Positions 35,586-45,240 of a stretch of 64,000 nt of DNA are shown here, one piece after another (position 1 is the stretch's first letter; the number at the start of each line of letters is the position of its first letter). Under the pieces are notes generated by a model. The model saw only the letters and a list, made by a program, of their open reading frames with translations. It did no database searches and was not told the DNA's origin. The position numbers and the translations under genes are program-made. Source of the DNA: Streptomyces sp. NBC_00273 (GTDB taxonomy: Bacteria > Actinomycetota > Actinomycetes > Streptomycetales > Streptomycetaceae); the NCBI RefSeq assembly GCF_036178145.1, contig NZ_CP108067.1:3472001-3536000 (forward strand). The letters run 5' to 3'.

Positions 35586-35936
35586 TCAGCGGTCGCGCTT
35601 CTCCTTGATCTTCGCGGCCTTGCCGCGGAGCTCACGGAGGTAGTACAGCTTGGCACGGCGAACGTCACCGCGGGTGACGAGCTCGATCTTCTCGAAGATC
35701 GGGGAGTGGACCGGGAAGGTACGCTCCACGCCGACGCTGAAGGAGACCTTGCGCACGGTGAAGGTCTCGGAGACACCGGCGCCCTGGCGGCGGATGACTA
35801 CGCCCTTGAACTGCTGGATACGGGAGCGGTTGCCCTCGATCACGCGGACGTGCACGTTGATCGTGTCACCCGGGCGGAAGGCCGGGACGTCCGAGCGGAG
35901 CGTGGCGGCGTTGACGCCATCGAGCAGGTGAGACAT
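35586..35936 (-). CDS. rplS: 50S ribosomal protein L19
   Basis: A 116-residue L19, located at the 30S-50S interface. Family sequence includes [30 protein letters not shown] and the C-terminal [21 protein letters not shown] 35936 ([16 protein letters not shown]) is the standard actinobacterial start; only a weak GAAG precedes it. Downstream of trmD and upstream of the signal peptidases, the usual rpsP-rimM-trmD-rplS order with a KH gene inserted. Confidence 0.98.
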   Translation of the reverse strand: MSHLLDGVNAATLRSDVPAFRPGDTINVHVRVIEGNRSRIQQFKGVVIRRQGAGVSETFTVRKVSFSVGVERTFPVHSPIFEKIELVTRGDVRRAKLYYLRELRGKAAKIKEKRDR

Positions 35937-36069
35937 GTTCTTCGTCTGCTTTCTTCGCATGACGCCACAGGTCGCCAGTGCGGGTTTCCGTAGAGAATTC
36001 GGGAGCTGCGGGACCCGGCGGACGACGGTCCCCCTGTGGCAGGGGCGCCCGCGAGCACACAGCAGCCGC

Positions 36070-36891
36070 CTATTCTTCCACGACCCGGGCCCTGCGCCAA
36101 AATCGGCCGTCGGCGGTCGGCTGCCAGCCCAGGACGGAGAGGATCTCCCGGTCCTTCTTGTCGAAGCCGGCGGCCTCGCAGCGCTCGATCAGGTCGGGGC
36201 GGTTCTGCGCGGTCCGGCGGAAGGCTTCGTCCCGACGCCACCGGGCGATCTTCCCGTGGTGTCCGCTGAGCAGGACCTCGGGGATGTCCCGGCCGCGCCA
36301 CACCGGGGGCTTGGTGTAGACGGGCCCCTCCAGCAGGTTCGCCATCTCGCCCGGCGCGAAGGAGTCGTCGCGGTGCGATTCGGCGTTGCCGAGCACCCCG
36401 GGCAGCAGCCGGGCGACGGCCTCGGTGACCACCAGCACGGCGGCCTCGCCGCCCGCCAGGACGTAGTCGCCGATGGAGACCTCGTACACCGGCATGCGCG
36501 TGGCGTACTCGTCCATGACCCGGCGGTCGATGCCCTCGTACCGGGCCGGCGTGAAGATCAGCCAGGGCCGCTCGGAGAGTTCGACGGCCAGTTCTTGGGT
36601 GAAGGGGCGGCCGCTGGGGGTGGGGACGACCATGACGGGACCGTGCGCGCCCGCCTCGTAGCCGTCGGCCAGCGCGGAGTCCAGGGCCTCGCCCCACGGC
36701 TCGGTCTTCATGACCATGCCGGGACCGCCGCCGTACGGGGTGTCGTCCACCGTGTTGTGCCGGTCGTACGTCCACTCCCGCAGGTCGTGCACGTGTACGT
36801 CGAGCTGCCCGCGGGCGCGCGCCTTGCCGACGAGGGAGACGTTCAGCGGCTCCAGGTACTCGGGGAAGATCGTGACGACGTCGAGCCGCAT
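36070..36891 (-). CDS. trmD: tRNA (guanine-37-N1)-methyltransferase
   Basis: A 273-residue SPOUT-class enzyme that methylates G37 next to the anticodon and so prevents frameshifting. The trefoil-knot SAM site is visible as [26 protein letters not shown] and the knot loop [13 protein letters not shown]. The C-terminal tRNA-binding domain contains [25 protein letters not shown] 36891 overlaps the rimM stop (TGATG), so it is coupled to rimM. Confidence 0.98.
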   Translation of the reverse strand: MRLDVVTIFPEYLEPLNVSLVGKARARGQLDVHVHDLREWTYDRHNTVDDTPYGGGPGMVMKTEPWGEALDSALADGYEAGAHGPVMVVPTPSGRPFTQELAVELSERPWLIFTPARYEGIDRRVMDEYATRMPVYEVSIGDYVLAGGEAAVLVVTEAVARLLPGVLGNAESHRDDSFAPGEMANLLEGPVYTKPPVWRGRDIPEVLLSGHHGKIARWRRDEAFRRTAQNRPDLIERCEAAGFDKKDREILSVLGWQPTADGRFWRRARVVEE

Positions 36892-37460
36892 CAGGCGTCG
36901 TCCCCGGAATCCGTGGCGTCCTCGTCCCGGGTCGAGACGATGACGGCGTCACGCTCGTCGATCAGCCCGGGCGGCGGGGTGATGACGCAGCGCTGCTCCT
37001 CCAGGTCGATCTCGGCGACGATCTCCTCCACGAAGGGGATCATCACCTCGGAGCCGTCCGGCCGCTCGACGATGAAGAGGTCCTGCGAGGGCAGGTGGGA
37101 GATCTCGGTGATCCGGCCGATCTCGGTGCCGTCCGCCAGCACCACGTCCAGGTCCATCAGCTGGTGGTCGTAGTACTCGTCCTCCTCCTCCGGCAGCTCG
37201 GAGGGGTCCACCTCGGCGATCAGGAGGGTGTTGCGCAGCGCCTCGGCACCGGTGCGGTCCTTGACGCCCGCGAAGCGGAGCATGAGACGCCCGCTGTGCA
37301 CGCGGCCGGTCTCGATCGTCAGCGGTCCCACCGTCGCGGGCTCCGTCTTGAGCACGGCGCCGGGACTCAGTCGCAGTTCCGGCTCGTCGGTGCGCACCTC
37401 GACGGTGACCTCACCCTTGATGCCGTGGGCGCGGCCGATCCGCGCGACTACCAACTCCAC
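36891..37460 (-). CDS. rimM: 16S rRNA processing protein RimM
   Basis: A 189-residue RimM, which binds S19 and helps mature the 30S head. The N-terminal RimM domain ([20 protein letters not shown]) and the C-terminal PRC-barrel ([28 protein letters not shown]) are both present. The last 20 residues are acidic and variable. Start is GTG 37460. Its TGA overlaps the trmD ATG. A strong hairpin at 37529-37569 separates it from the KH/rpsP genes, so it may have its own promoter in the short spacer. Confidence 0.97.
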   Translation of the reverse strand: MELVVARIGRAHGIKGEVTVEVRTDEPELRLSPGAVLKTEPATVGPLTIETGRVHSGRLMLRFAGVKDRTGAEALRNTLLIAEVDPSELPEEEDEYYDHQLMDLDVVLADGTEIGRITEISHLPSQDLFIVERPDGSEVMIPFVEEIVAEIDLEEQRCVITPPPGLIDERDAVIVSTRDEDATDSGDDA

Positions 37461-37528
37461 TGTGCTCTTCCCTTACTGCGGCGTGGTTGCTCACATCAAT
37501 GGTCGCTCCTGCCCGGGGGCAGAAACGA

Positions 37529-37569
37529 CACGGGCCGGGGCGGGCGAACAACGCCCTCCCCGGCCCGTG
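37529..37569 (-). terminator. Hairpin after the KH-domain gene
   Basis: Arms CACGGGCCGGGG (37529-37540) and CCCCGGCCCGTG (37558-37569) pair perfectly; 17 bp beyond the stop codon of the KH gene. Confidence 0.8.
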
Positions 37570-37585
37570 CCGGTGAATCAACTGC

Positions 37586-37825
37586 TCAGCGGACCTGGTC
37601 CACGTCGACGAGGTCGACGCGGATCCCCCGGCCGCCGATGGCGCCCACGACGGTACGCAGAGCACGCGCGGTGCGGCCGTTGCGGCCGATCACCTTGCCG
37701 AGGTCGTCGGGGTGAACCCGGACCTCGAGCACCTGCCCGCGGCGCAGGTTGCGCGAGGCGACCTGCACTTCGTCGGGGTTGTCCACAATGCCCTTTACGA
37801 GGTGCTCAAGAGCCTCCTCGAGCAT
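37586..37825 (-). CDS. KH-domain RNA-binding protein (KhpA/YlqC-like)
   Basis: A 79-residue protein that is a single type II KH domain: VRVHPDDLGKVIGRNGRTAR contains the GxxG loop (IGRNGR). KhpA proteins bind RNA, often as a heterodimer with KhpB/Jag, and affect cell length and sRNA stability in other Gram-positives; the role in Streptomyces is unknown. It begins 3 bp after rpsP ends, so it is co-transcribed with S16. Confidence 0.95.
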   Translation of the reverse strand: MLEEALEHLVKGIVDNPDEVQVASRNLRRGQVLEVRVHPDDLGKVIGRNGRTARALRTVVGAIGGRGIRVDLVDVDQVR

Positions 37826-37827
37826 GC

Positions 37828-38265
37828 TCAGGCCTCGGTCGACTCGGCGGCGGCGTCAGCCTCGTCCGCCTTCTTGTCGGCCTTCTTCTTCTGCGTGATG
37901 GCCTCGCCCTTGCCCTCGCCGATGCCCTCGAGGGCCTTGGCGAACTCGTCGAAGGAGCGACGCTTGCTCTCCTTCGTCGCCGGCTGCAGGAGCGGCGCGG
38001 GGGCGGGGAGACCCTTGTGGGCCTGCCAGTCACCGGTCAGCTTCAGGATGGCGAGCACAGCCTCGGTGGGCTGGGCGCCGACGGACAGCCAGTACTGCGC
38101 ACGCTCGGCGTTGACCTCGATGCGCGACGGGTTGTAGGTCGGGTGGTAGATACCGATCTCTTCGATCGCGCGACCGTCCCGGCGGGTGCGGGCGTCGGCG
38201 ACGACGATGCGGTAGTGCGGCTGGCGAATCTTGCCGAGGCGCTTGAGCTTGATCTTGACTGCCAC
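37828..38265 (-). CDS. rpsP: 30S ribosomal protein S16
   Basis: A 145-residue S16, longer than the 80-90 residues of E. coli because of an actinobacterial Lys/Ala/Glu-rich tail. The core is [32 protein letters not shown] and [18 protein letters not shown]. Start GTG 38265 gives the universal M-A-V-K-I-K-L N-terminus, with AGGAG 11 nt upstream. It is the first gene of the rpsP-KH transcript; the 248-bp leader region upstream (38266-38513) holds very GC-rich sequence and presumably the promoter. Confidence 0.97.
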   Translation of the reverse strand: MAVKIKLKRLGKIRQPHYRIVVADARTRRDGRAIEEIGIYHPTYNPSRIEVNAERAQYWLSVGAQPTEAVLAILKLTGDWQAHKGLPAPAPLLQPATKESKRRSFDEFAKALEGIGEGKGEAITQKKKADKKADEADAAAESTEA

Positions 38266-38513
38266 TGGAGTGGTGTCTCCTGAACTTGACGTGGTTGGGC
38301 ACATGAGATGCCACGTGGGGTTGCGGTACTCGGGTGCCCGATGGACGCGTCAGCCGGAGGAGAGAGGGGTCCTATGCGACTGTCGAGTACAGCTAGCCAT
38401 TGTGCCATACGCCTGCGGCGCGCTCAGCCGGGCGGGTAGGACCGGCCGCCCCGGTGGGGGCGGTGGCCCGGCGCCCGCCTCGCGGGGGGCCCCGGCGCCG
38501 ACGGGGGCGGCGG

Positions 38514-39110
38514 TCAGGAGGCCGCCGCGATGGCCACGTCGGGGATGCGGAAGGGCTTCATGCAGCCACCGCATACGATCGGCGCTTGGGCCAGCACCGA
38601 GGGGACCACCCGGACGTTGCGCCCGCAGTCACAGACGGCCTTGACCCGCACGCCGCCGCCGGAGGAGCCGTGCCGGGCGGCCGGTCCGCGGAAGCTGCGC
38701 TTGGTGTCCGCCGCGGTGGCGGCCGTGTGCGCCTTCAGCGCGCGCTGCAGCCGCTCGATGGTGGGACGGTAGCGCCGCTTCGCCTCCGGATTGAGCGTGA
38801 CCAGGGAGAAGCCGCTGCTCGCGTGCGGCTCCTCGGAGTGGTCCAGCCCCATCTCCTCGGCGATCGCGAGGAATCTTCGGTTGTGGTAGCGGCCGGCGCG
38901 CGAGGTGTCGCGGACACCGCGGGCGGCGGCGATGCCGTGGACTGCCTCGTGCAGCAGTCGCTCGAAGGAGAGCTCGGCGCCACAGGCGGACGACGACTCT
39001 CCGATCAGGGACTCGGGCGCGGCAAGGTCAGGCAGCTCGGGGTGGTACCGCTGAATATCGGCCCACGCCTGCGCCAGCTCTGCGGCGAGAACAGGTGGTG
39101 TCGTGCTCAC
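38514..39110 (-). CDS. SprT-like putative zinc metalloprotein with C-terminal zinc ribbon
   Basis: A 198-residue protein of no known function. It has a zincin motif H54-E55-A-V-H58 within ERLLHEAVHGI, a third possible zinc ligand H76 (GRYHNRRF), and a C-terminal ribbon with C160/C162 and C180/C183 (CDCG...CGGC). SprT/Spartan-like proteases that act on DNA-protein crosslinks share this HExxH plus zinc-ribbon plan, so that is my best guess; secretion signals are absent. GTG 39110 lacks a Shine-Dalgarno, and a GGAAC-N18-GTT promoter-like sequence ends 8 bp upstream, suggesting a leaderless mRNA. Confidence 0.75.
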   Translation of the reverse strand: MSTTPPVLAAELAQAWADIQRYHPELPDLAAPESLIGESSSACGAELSFERLLHEAVHGIAAARGVRDTSRAGRYHNRRFLAIAEEMGLDHSEEPHASSGFSLVTLNPEAKRRYRPTIERLQRALKAHTAATAADTKRSFRGPAARHGSSGGGVRVKAVCDCGRNVRVVPSVLAQAPIVCGGCMKPFRIPDVAIAAAS

Positions 39111-39118
39111 GTCGTGAC

Positions 39119-39144
39119 AACGAGCCGAGGTGCCCGGGTGTTCC
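39119..39144 (-). promoter_or_regulatory. Candidate ECF (SigR-like) promoter, leaderless
   Basis: On the minus strand, GGAAC (39140-39144) and GTT (39119-39121) are separated by exactly 18 nt, close to the SigR consensus GGAAT-N18-GTT. The predicted transcript start falls at or a few bases before the GTG of the zincin gene. Consensus match is by eye only. Confidence 0.5.
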
Positions 39145-39282
39145 GATTCCGGGCCATTCCAAATTTTTTGCACGTACCAGTCAGTTCACTCTGATGCGTC
39201 CTGACGAGGACGGGTGCGCCGATCTCAGGAGGAGTCGGTACGTAACGTCGACCACATCCTCCCGGTCGGCCGATACGAACCG

Positions 39283-39316
39283 GCCCCGGCGCGCGGCACG
39301 AGCCGCACGCCGGGGC
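39283..39316 (-). terminator. Hairpin downstream of proS
   Basis: Arms GCCCCGGCG (39283-39291) and CGCCGGGGC (39308-39316), with an inner GGC/GCC pairing and outer CCGGCC/GGCCGG words. It starts 23 bp beyond the proS stop. Confidence 0.75.
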
Positions 39317-39338
39317 ACGAGAGGGCCGGTCGGCCCGG

Positions 39339-40751
39339 TCAGTACGAGCGCGCGACGATCGCGAGCGTACCGGGGGCGTCGTCCGCCTCCGGGACCGACC
39401 CGTCCTCGGCGATCAGGCAGCGCACGGAGACGGCCTGCTCGGCCAGCTTCGCCTCGCCCTCCGGACCGAGGTCCGCCCACGGGATCCGCGCCCAGCCACC
39501 GGCGACGGCGGCCTCGGCGGCCTCCCCGATCGTCGTGACGTCGGACGTGCGGGCCAGCCGGCGCTCGCGGGACTCGCGCAGCAGCTGCGCCTGGTCCTCG
39601 TCCAGCACCTTGGGCAGCAGGTCGGCGAGGGCGTCGATCTGCACGGGGGTCTTCCCGCCCGGGATCCGGCGGGCGAGCATCGCGGTGCCGGCCTCCAGGT
39701 CACGGGGACCGATCTCGATGCGGACCGGTACGCCCTTGAGCTCCCAGTCCACGGCGCGGCGGCCGAAGGGGGTGTCGACGCGGTCGTCGACCTGCACCCG
39801 CAGGCCGGCGGCCTTCAGCTGGGCACCCAGCTCACGGACCTTGGCCACGGCCTCGTCGCCCTTGATCGCCATGACGACGACCTGGACGTGCGCGAGGCGC
39901 GGCGGGACCCGCAGGCCGTTGTCGTCGCCGTGGGACATGATCAGGCCGCCGACCATGCGGGTCGAGACGCCCCACGAGGTCTGCCAGACGAGCTCCTGCT
40001 TGCCTTCCTTCGACAGGTACTGGGTGTTGAAGGCCTTGGCGAAGTTGGTGCCGAGCTCGTGGCTCGTGCCCAGCTGCAGGGCCTTGCCGTCGCCCATCAT
40101 GCCCTCGAGGGTGAGGGTGTTGATGGCGCCGGCGAAGCGCTCCTTGGCGGTCTTGCGGCCGAGCACGACGTCGATGCCGAGCACGTTCGTCATGAAGTCG
40201 CCGTAGACGTCCGTGTGGATGCGGGCCGCGTAGTCGCGGGCGTCCTCGTAGGTGGCGTGGGCGGTGTGGCCCTCCTGCCAGAGGAACTCGCTCGTGCGGA
40301 GGAACACGCGCGGGCGCATCTCCCAGCGGACCACGTTGGCCCACTGGTTGATCAGCAGGGGCAGGTCGCGGTAGCTCTGGACCCACTTGGAGAAGTAGTC
40401 GTTGATGATCGTCTCGGACGTGGGCCGGACGACGACCGGCTCTTCCAGCTCCTTGCCGCCGCCGTGCGTGACGACCGCGAGCTCGGGCGCGAAGCCCTCG
40501 ACGTGCTCGGCTTCCTTCGTCAGGTACGACTGCGGAATGAACAGCGGGAAGTACGCGTTCTGGGCGCCCGCGTCCTTGATGCGCGCGTCCATCTCCTGCT
40601 GCATCCGCTCCCACAGGCCGTAGCCGTACGGTCGGATGACCATGGTGCCTCGGACCGGACCGTTGTCGGCCAGCTCGGCCTTGTTGATCAGATCCTGGTA
40701 CCAGCGGGGGAAATCCTCCGCCTGCGGGGTGAGAACGGGTGCCTTTGCCAT
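39339..40751 (-). CDS. proS: Prolyl-tRNA synthetase, archaeal/eukaryal type (ProRS type 3)
   Basis: A 470-residue class II synthetase. Class II motifs appear as RGTMVIRPYGYGLWE (motif 1 region), RWEMRPRVFLRTSEFLWQEGHTAH (split here as motif 2: RPRVFLRTSEFLWQ, then EGHTAH) and PPRLAHVQVVV leading to the anticodon domain. There is no bacterial-type editing insertion between motifs 2 and 3, and the protein ends in Tyr (IVARSY), both features of the archaeal/eukaryal form. It charges tRNA-Pro. ATG 40751 (MAKAPVLTPQ) is chosen. A second, bacterial-type enzyme may exist elsewhere in the genome. Confidence 0.94.
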   Translation of the reverse strand: MAKAPVLTPQAEDFPRWYQDLINKAELADNGPVRGTMVIRPYGYGLWERMQQEMDARIKDAGAQNAYFPLFIPQSYLTKEAEHVEGFAPELAVVTHGGGKELEEPVVVRPTSETIINDYFSKWVQSYRDLPLLINQWANVVRWEMRPRVFLRTSEFLWQEGHTAHATYEDARDYAARIHTDVYGDFMTNVLGIDVVLGRKTAKERFAGAINTLTLEGMMGDGKALQLGTSHELGTNFAKAFNTQYLSKEGKQELVWQTSWGVSTRMVGGLIMSHGDDNGLRVPPRLAHVQVVVMAIKGDEAVAKVRELGAQLKAAGLRVQVDDRVDTPFGRRAVDWELKGVPVRIEIGPRDLEAGTAMLARRIPGGKTPVQIDALADLLPKVLDEDQAQLLRESRERRLARTSDVTTIGEAAEAAVAGGWARIPWADLGPEGEAKLAEQAVSVRCLIAEDGSVPEADDAPGTLAIVARSY

Positions 40752-40882
40752 GCCGCGAATCGTACGGCGCCCGGCACACGATGCGTGAATCGGGTGGCGC
40801 GCTCCTCTGGACGCGGGGGCGAATGGGGAGTTCTCTGGCAACGGGGGCAAGGGGGCGACACGGAATCAGGAGCGCTCTTTCG

Positions 40883-41590
40883 ATGACACCGACGCCGACG
40901 GCCACGCTCGTCGCCCGGGACTGGGCGGAGATCCAGGAACGGATGCTCGTACCGCTGTACGAGGCGGTCTACGACCGGCTGGAGGTCGGGCCGGGCGACC
41001 GGCTGCTCGATCTGGACTGCGGGGCCGGGCTGCCCCTGCTGCTGGCGGCCGGGCGGGGAGCCGTGGCCACGGGCGTGGAGGCGGATCCGGCCCGGCGGGC
41101 GCTGGCCCGCGAGCGGCTGCTGGAGGTCCTGGCGGCTCCGCCGGAGCCGCCGGCCCCGCCCCGCCCGTACGACGCCCTGCTCGCCTTCTCCCCGGCCCCC
41201 GCGGCCCTGGCCGCGGCCCTGCCGGCGGTCCGCCGCGGAGGGGCGGTGGTCCTGGCCGACTGGGGGCCCGCGGAGCGCTGCACGGTGCCCTCGGTCCTCG
41301 GCGGCGGGCCCGCGCCGCGGGACCTGGACGCGCTGGTGGAGCGGGCCGGGCTGAGACCGGACGGTTCCGGGCGGGTGTTCTGCCCGTTCGGGTACGCGGA
41401 CGTGGACAGCGCGGTGCGCGGACTGCTGTCGACGGGGCTCTACGACGCCACCGACGACGCCGACGACGACGCGGCCGATCCCGTGCTGGCGGAGAAGGAA
41501 CTGGCCGAGGCGCTTCACCCGTTCGAGCGGTCCGACGGCGCCGTGTGGCTGCCGAACATCTTCCGGTACGTGATCGCCCGGGTGAACTGA
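40883..41590 (+). CDS. SAM-dependent methyltransferase-like protein
   Basis: A 235-residue protein with a class I methyltransferase fold. Motif I is LLDLDCGAGLPLLLAA, the acidic residue closing strand 2 is in GVEADP, and a YDALLAFSP strand 4 follows. The second half lacks recognisable acceptor-binding motifs and contains a run of Asp (DATDDADDDAADP). The substrate cannot be inferred. ATG 40883 has CAGGAG at a 10-nt spacing. It is divergent from proS and convergent with ftsH, 10 bp apart. Confidence 0.8.
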   Translation: MTPTPTATLVARDWAEIQERMLVPLYEAVYDRLEVGPGDRLLDLDCGAGLPLLLAAGRGAVATGVEADPARRALARERLLEVLAAPPEPPAPPRPYDALLAFSPAPAALAAALPAVRRGGAVVLADWGPAERCTVPSVLGGGPAPRDLDALVERAGLRPDGSGRVFCPFGYADVDSAVRGLLSTGLYDATDDADDDAADPVLAEKELAEALHPFERSDGAVWLPNIFRYVIARVN

Positions 41591-41600
41591 CGGCCGCTCC

Positions 41601-43574
41601 TCAGTCGGTGCCGTGCCCCTTCGTCAGCCGCGCGATGCCCGCGGCGGCGTAGGCGGCCGGTTCGTCCAGGGTCTCGTTGGCGAGGAGGGCCTGGGCCAGG
41701 GCGTCCAGCTGCGGCCGGTGGTCGCGCAGCAGGCGGCAGGCCTCCAGGTAGCACTCGTCCACGATGCGCCGCATCTCGTGGTCGACCGCATCGAGGGTGG
41801 CGGGGGCGGCGGAGAGTCCGTAGGGGCTCTGCCCGTCGGAGGGGATCGCGGTGAGGCGGCCGATCCGCTCGCTCATGCCCCAGCGGCCGACCATGCCGCG
41901 GACGATGCTGGTCACCTGCTCCAGGTCGTTCTCGGCGCCGGTGGTGATGACGTCGTAGACGACGTGCTCGGCCGCCATGCCGCCGAGCGCGCCGATGATG
42001 CGGCCGCGCAGGTACGGCTCGGTGTAGGCGTACCGGTCCGCGTCCGGGGTGGAGAGGGTGACGCCCAGCGCGCGGCCCCGGGGCACGATCGTGATCTTGC
42101 GGACCGGGTCGGCGCCCGGTTGGAGCATGCCCAGCAGGGCGTGGCCGCTCTCGTGGTAGGCGGTGCGGCGGCGCTCCTCCTCCGGCATGACCAGCGGCCT
42201 CTCGGCGCCGAGCTGGACCTTCTCCAGGGCGTCCGACAGGTCTGCCCCGGTCACCTGCGTCTGCTGGCGTTTGACGGCCAGCAGCGCGGCCTCGTTCGCC
42301 AGGTTGGCCAGGTCCGCTCCGGTCATCCCGGGGGTGGTACGGGCCACGTGTGCCAGGTCGACGCCGTCGGCGAGCGGGATGTCCCGGGTGTGGATGCGCA
42401 GGATGGCCTCGCGGCCGGCCCGGTCGGGCGGGGAGACGACCACCATGCGGTCGAAGCGGCCGGGGCGGGTGAGGGCCGGGTCCAGCACGTCCGCGCGGTT
42501 GGTGGCCGCGAGGACGATCACGCCCTCCGATCCGGAGAAGCCGTCCATCTCGGTGAGGATCTGGTTGAGGGTCTGCTCGCGTTCGTCGTGGCCGCCCATG
42601 GCACTGCCGCCGCCGCGGGCCCGTCCGATGGTGTCGATCTCGTCGATGAAGATGATCGCGGGAGCCACCTTGCGCGCCTCGGTGAACAGTTCGCGCACCC
42701 GGGAGGCGCCGACCCCGACGATCATTTCGATGAACTCGGAGGCGGAGGCGGAGAAGAAGGGCACCCCGGCCTCGCCCGCGACCGCGCGCGCCAGCAGGGT
42801 CTTGCCGGTGCCGGGCGGGCCGGAGAGCAGGACCCCGCCGGGCATCCGGGCGCCCATCTTCCGGTACGCCTGCGGGTTCTTGAGGAAGTCGACGACGTCG
42901 TTGAGCTCCCCCTCGACCTCGTCGATGCCCGCCACGTCCTCGAAGGTGGTGCGGCGGGCACCCGTCTCCAGCTCGACCGGCTTGGGCGGGGCCTTGCGGC
43001 CCAGCGCGCCCGTGCCGCCCATCCCGGAACCCATCCGGCGGGCGATGACCACCCACAGGAGGACCAGCAGCAGCATCGGGGCGAGGGAGAGCAGCAGGTT
43101 CGCGAGGAAGCTGCGCTGCACGACGACCGGGGAGGCCGTGACGGTCACGTTCTGCTTGGTGAGGTCGGCCCACAGCGCGTCGTCGGCGAAGGCGGGGCGC
43201 TGGGTGACGAATTTCGTGTAGTCGCCCTTGTCGCCGTCGGGCAGCGGCTGCTTGGCCTTGAGCTCGCCCTGAATGGCGTCGCCCTTGGAGTAGATCTTCT
43301 CGACGTTGCCCGCGGCGACCTGCTTGCTGAACTCGGTGTACGAGATGGTCGGCTCGTCCCCCTCGTTGAAGAAGGACAGCACGAGGTTGGCCAGCAGGTA
43401 GACGATCAGCGCGGTGAGGATCAGCCCCCGCCAGCCGCCGGGCATCCTCCGCTTCGGCGGAGCGGCGGGCGGTGCGCCTTCCGACCGCCAGGGGGTGTCG
43501 GCCCTGTCGCGGGGAGGTACGGGGGCGGGGCTGGGCACGGGGCGTCTCCTTCTGCCATCCTCCCGGCCGACCAT
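41601..43574 (-). CDS. ftsH: ATP-dependent zinc metalloprotease FtsH
   Basis: A 657-residue membrane-anchored AAA+ protease that degrades misassembled membrane proteins and some regulators. A Pro-rich cytosolic leader (1-48) precedes membrane segment one (about 50-70), an extracytoplasmic domain and segment two (about 158-178). Walker A is GPPGTGKTL (252-260), Walker B IIFIDEID (307-314), and the zinc site is HESGH (474-478). ATG 43574 is used; the long Pro/Arg leader is unusual and an internal start is possible. It lies upstream of nothing on its own strand and converges on the methyltransferase gene. Confidence 0.96.
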   Translation of the reverse strand: MVGREDGRRRRPVPSPAPVPPRDRADTPWRSEGAPPAAPPKRRMPGGWRGLILTALIVYLLANLVLSFFNEGDEPTISYTEFSKQVAAGNVEKIYSKGDAIQGELKAKQPLPDGDKGDYTKFVTQRPAFADDALWADLTKQNVTVTASPVVVQRSFLANLLLSLAPMLLLVLLWVVIARRMGSGMGGTGALGRKAPPKPVELETGARRTTFEDVAGIDEVEGELNDVVDFLKNPQAYRKMGARMPGGVLLSGPPGTGKTLLARAVAGEAGVPFFSASASEFIEMIVGVGASRVRELFTEARKVAPAIIFIDEIDTIGRARGGGSAMGGHDEREQTLNQILTEMDGFSGSEGVIVLAATNRADVLDPALTRPGRFDRMVVVSPPDRAGREAILRIHTRDIPLADGVDLAHVARTTPGMTGADLANLANEAALLAVKRQQTQVTGADLSDALEKVQLGAERPLVMPEEERRRTAYHESGHALLGMLQPGADPVRKITIVPRGRALGVTLSTPDADRYAYTEPYLRGRIIGALGGMAAEHVVYDVITTGAENDLEQVTSIVRGMVGRWGMSERIGRLTAIPSDGQSPYGLSAAPATLDAVDHEMRRIVDECYLEACRLLRDHRPQLDALAQALLANETLDEPAAYAAAGIARLTKGHGTD

Positions 43575-43610
43575 AAGGGATAAATCGGGCCGTCGCCCCG
43601 GCGGAGGAAC

Positions 43611-43650
43611 AGGAGGGCCCCGACCGTGCGAACACGGCCGGGGCCCTCCT
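43611..43650 (-). terminator. Strong hairpin after ffh
   Basis: Arms AGGAGGGCCCCG (43611-43622) and CGGGGCCCTCCT (43639-43650) plus an inner CCGTG/CACGG stem around a CGAA loop, 18 bp past the ffh stop. Confidence 0.88.
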
Positions 43651-43668
43651 CACCCACGTGCGCGGGTG

Positions 43669-45240
43669 CTACTTCATGAACTTCTTGAACTCGTCCGGAA
43701 GGTCGAAGTCCCCGCCGCCCTGGCCGCCCGCCGGAAGGCCGAAGGGGTTGCCGCCGGCCGCGGGCTCGATCGCCTGCGGGCCCTGCTCCCGGCGGGCCGC
43801 GGCTGCGGCCTCCTCTTCCTTGCGCTTCATCGGGTTGCCGCTCTTGCGCTTGCCCTTGGCCTGCTTGACCTGCTTCTTCTGCCGGCCGGGGCCGCCACCC
43901 ATCCCGGGCATGCCGGGCATGCCCGGCATGCCGCCGCCCTGGGCCATGCGGGACATCATCTTGCGGGCGTCGAAGAACCGCTCGACCAGCGACTTGACCG
44001 CGCTGACCTCGGCGCCGGAACCCTTGGCGATACGGGCACGGCGCGAGCCGTTGATGATCGTCGGGTCGTGGCGCTCGGCCGGGGTCATCGACTTGATGAT
44101 CGCGGCCATGCGGTCGACGTCACGCTCGTCGATGTTGTTGATCTGGTCCTTGATCTGGCCCATGCCGGGCAGCATGCCGAGCAGCTTGGAGATGGAGCCC
44201 ATCTTGCGGACCTGCTCCATCTGGGCCAGGAAGTCGTCGAGCGTGAACTCCTTGGGACCCTTGGCGAGCTTGGCCGCCATCTTCTCGGCCTCGGCCTGCG
44301 AGAAGGTCTTCTCGGCCTGCTCGATGAGGGTGAGCATGTCACCCATGTCGAGGATCCGGCCCGCCATGCGGTCGGGGTGGAACGCGTCGAACTCGTCGAG
44401 CTTCTCGCCGTTCGAGGCGAACATGATCTGCTTGCCGGTGACGTGCGCGATGGAGAGCGCGGCACCGCCTCGGGCGTCACCGTCGAGCTTGGAGAGCACG
44501 ACGCCGTCGAAGCCGACGCCGTCGCGGAAGGCCTCGGCGGTGTTGACCGCGTCCTGGCCGATCATGGCGTCGACGACGAAGAGGATCTCGTCGGGGCTGA
44601 CGGCGTCGCGGATGTCCGCGGCCTGCTGCATCAGCTCGGCGTCGATGCCGAGGCGGCCGGCGGTGTCGACGATGACGATGTCGTACTGCTTGGTCCGCGC
44701 GTACTCGACGGAGTCCTTCGCGACCTGGACCGGGTCGCCGACGCCGTTGCCCGGCTGGGGCGCGTACACGGCCACGCCGGCGCGCTCGGCGACGACGCTC
44801 AGCTGGTTGACGGCGTTGGGGCGCTGGAGGTCGCACGCGACCAGCAGCGGGGCGTGGCCCTGCCCCTTCAGCCAGAGGCCGAGCTTTCCGGCGAGGGTGG
44901 TCTTACCGGCACCCTGGAGACCGGCCAGCATGATCACGGTGGGGGCGGTCTTGGCGAAGCGCAGCCGCCGGGTCTCGCCGCCGAGGATCGTGACGAGCTC
45001 GTCGTTGACGATCTTCAGGACCTGCTGGCCCGGGTTCAGGGCCTTGCTGACCTCTTCACCGCGCGCGCGTTCCTTGACGTTCGCGATGAAGGAGCGGACG
45101 ACGGGCAGGGCGACGTCGGCCTCGAGGAGAGCGATACGGATTTCCCGGGCCGCTGCGTCGATGTCAGCCTCGGACAGCCGGCCTTTGCCGCGCAGGCCCT
45201 TGAAGGTATTCGCCAAGCGGTCGGAGAGCGTATCGAACAC
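43669..45240 (-). CDS. ffh: Signal recognition particle protein Ffh
   Basis: A 523-residue SRP54 homologue that binds signal sequences co-translationally. Layout: N domain (MFDTLSDRLANTFKGLRGKG), G domain with G1 GLQGAGKTTLAGKL, DTAGRLG, and TKLDGD-like SKLDGDARGG, then the Met-rich M domain (GSISKLLGMLPGMGQ, GSRRARIAKGSG). The C-terminus carries a GMPGMPGMPGM repeat and a low-complexity Ala/Glu/Gln tail, both common in Streptomyces. It pairs with FtsY at 52597-53814. It follows glnD after a large palindrome. Confidence 0.98.
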   Translation of the reverse strand: MFDTLSDRLANTFKGLRGKGRLSEADIDAAAREIRIALLEADVALPVVRSFIANVKERARGEEVSKALNPGQQVLKIVNDELVTILGGETRRLRFAKTAPTVIMLAGLQGAGKTTLAGKLGLWLKGQGHAPLLVACDLQRPNAVNQLSVVAERAGVAVYAPQPGNGVGDPVQVAKDSVEYARTKQYDIVIVDTAGRLGIDAELMQQAADIRDAVSPDEILFVVDAMIGQDAVNTAEAFRDGVGFDGVVLSKLDGDARGGAALSIAHVTGKQIMFASNGEKLDEFDAFHPDRMAGRILDMGDMLTLIEQAEKTFSQAEAEKMAAKLAKGPKEFTLDDFLAQMEQVRKMGSISKLLGMLPGMGQIKDQINNIDERDVDRMAAIIKSMTPAERHDPTIINGSRRARIAKGSGAEVSAVKSLVERFFDARKMMSRMAQGGGMPGMPGMPGMGGGPGRQKKQVKQAKGKRKSGNPMKRKEEEAAAAARREQGPQAIEPAAGGNPFGLPAGGQGGGDFDLPDEFKKFMK

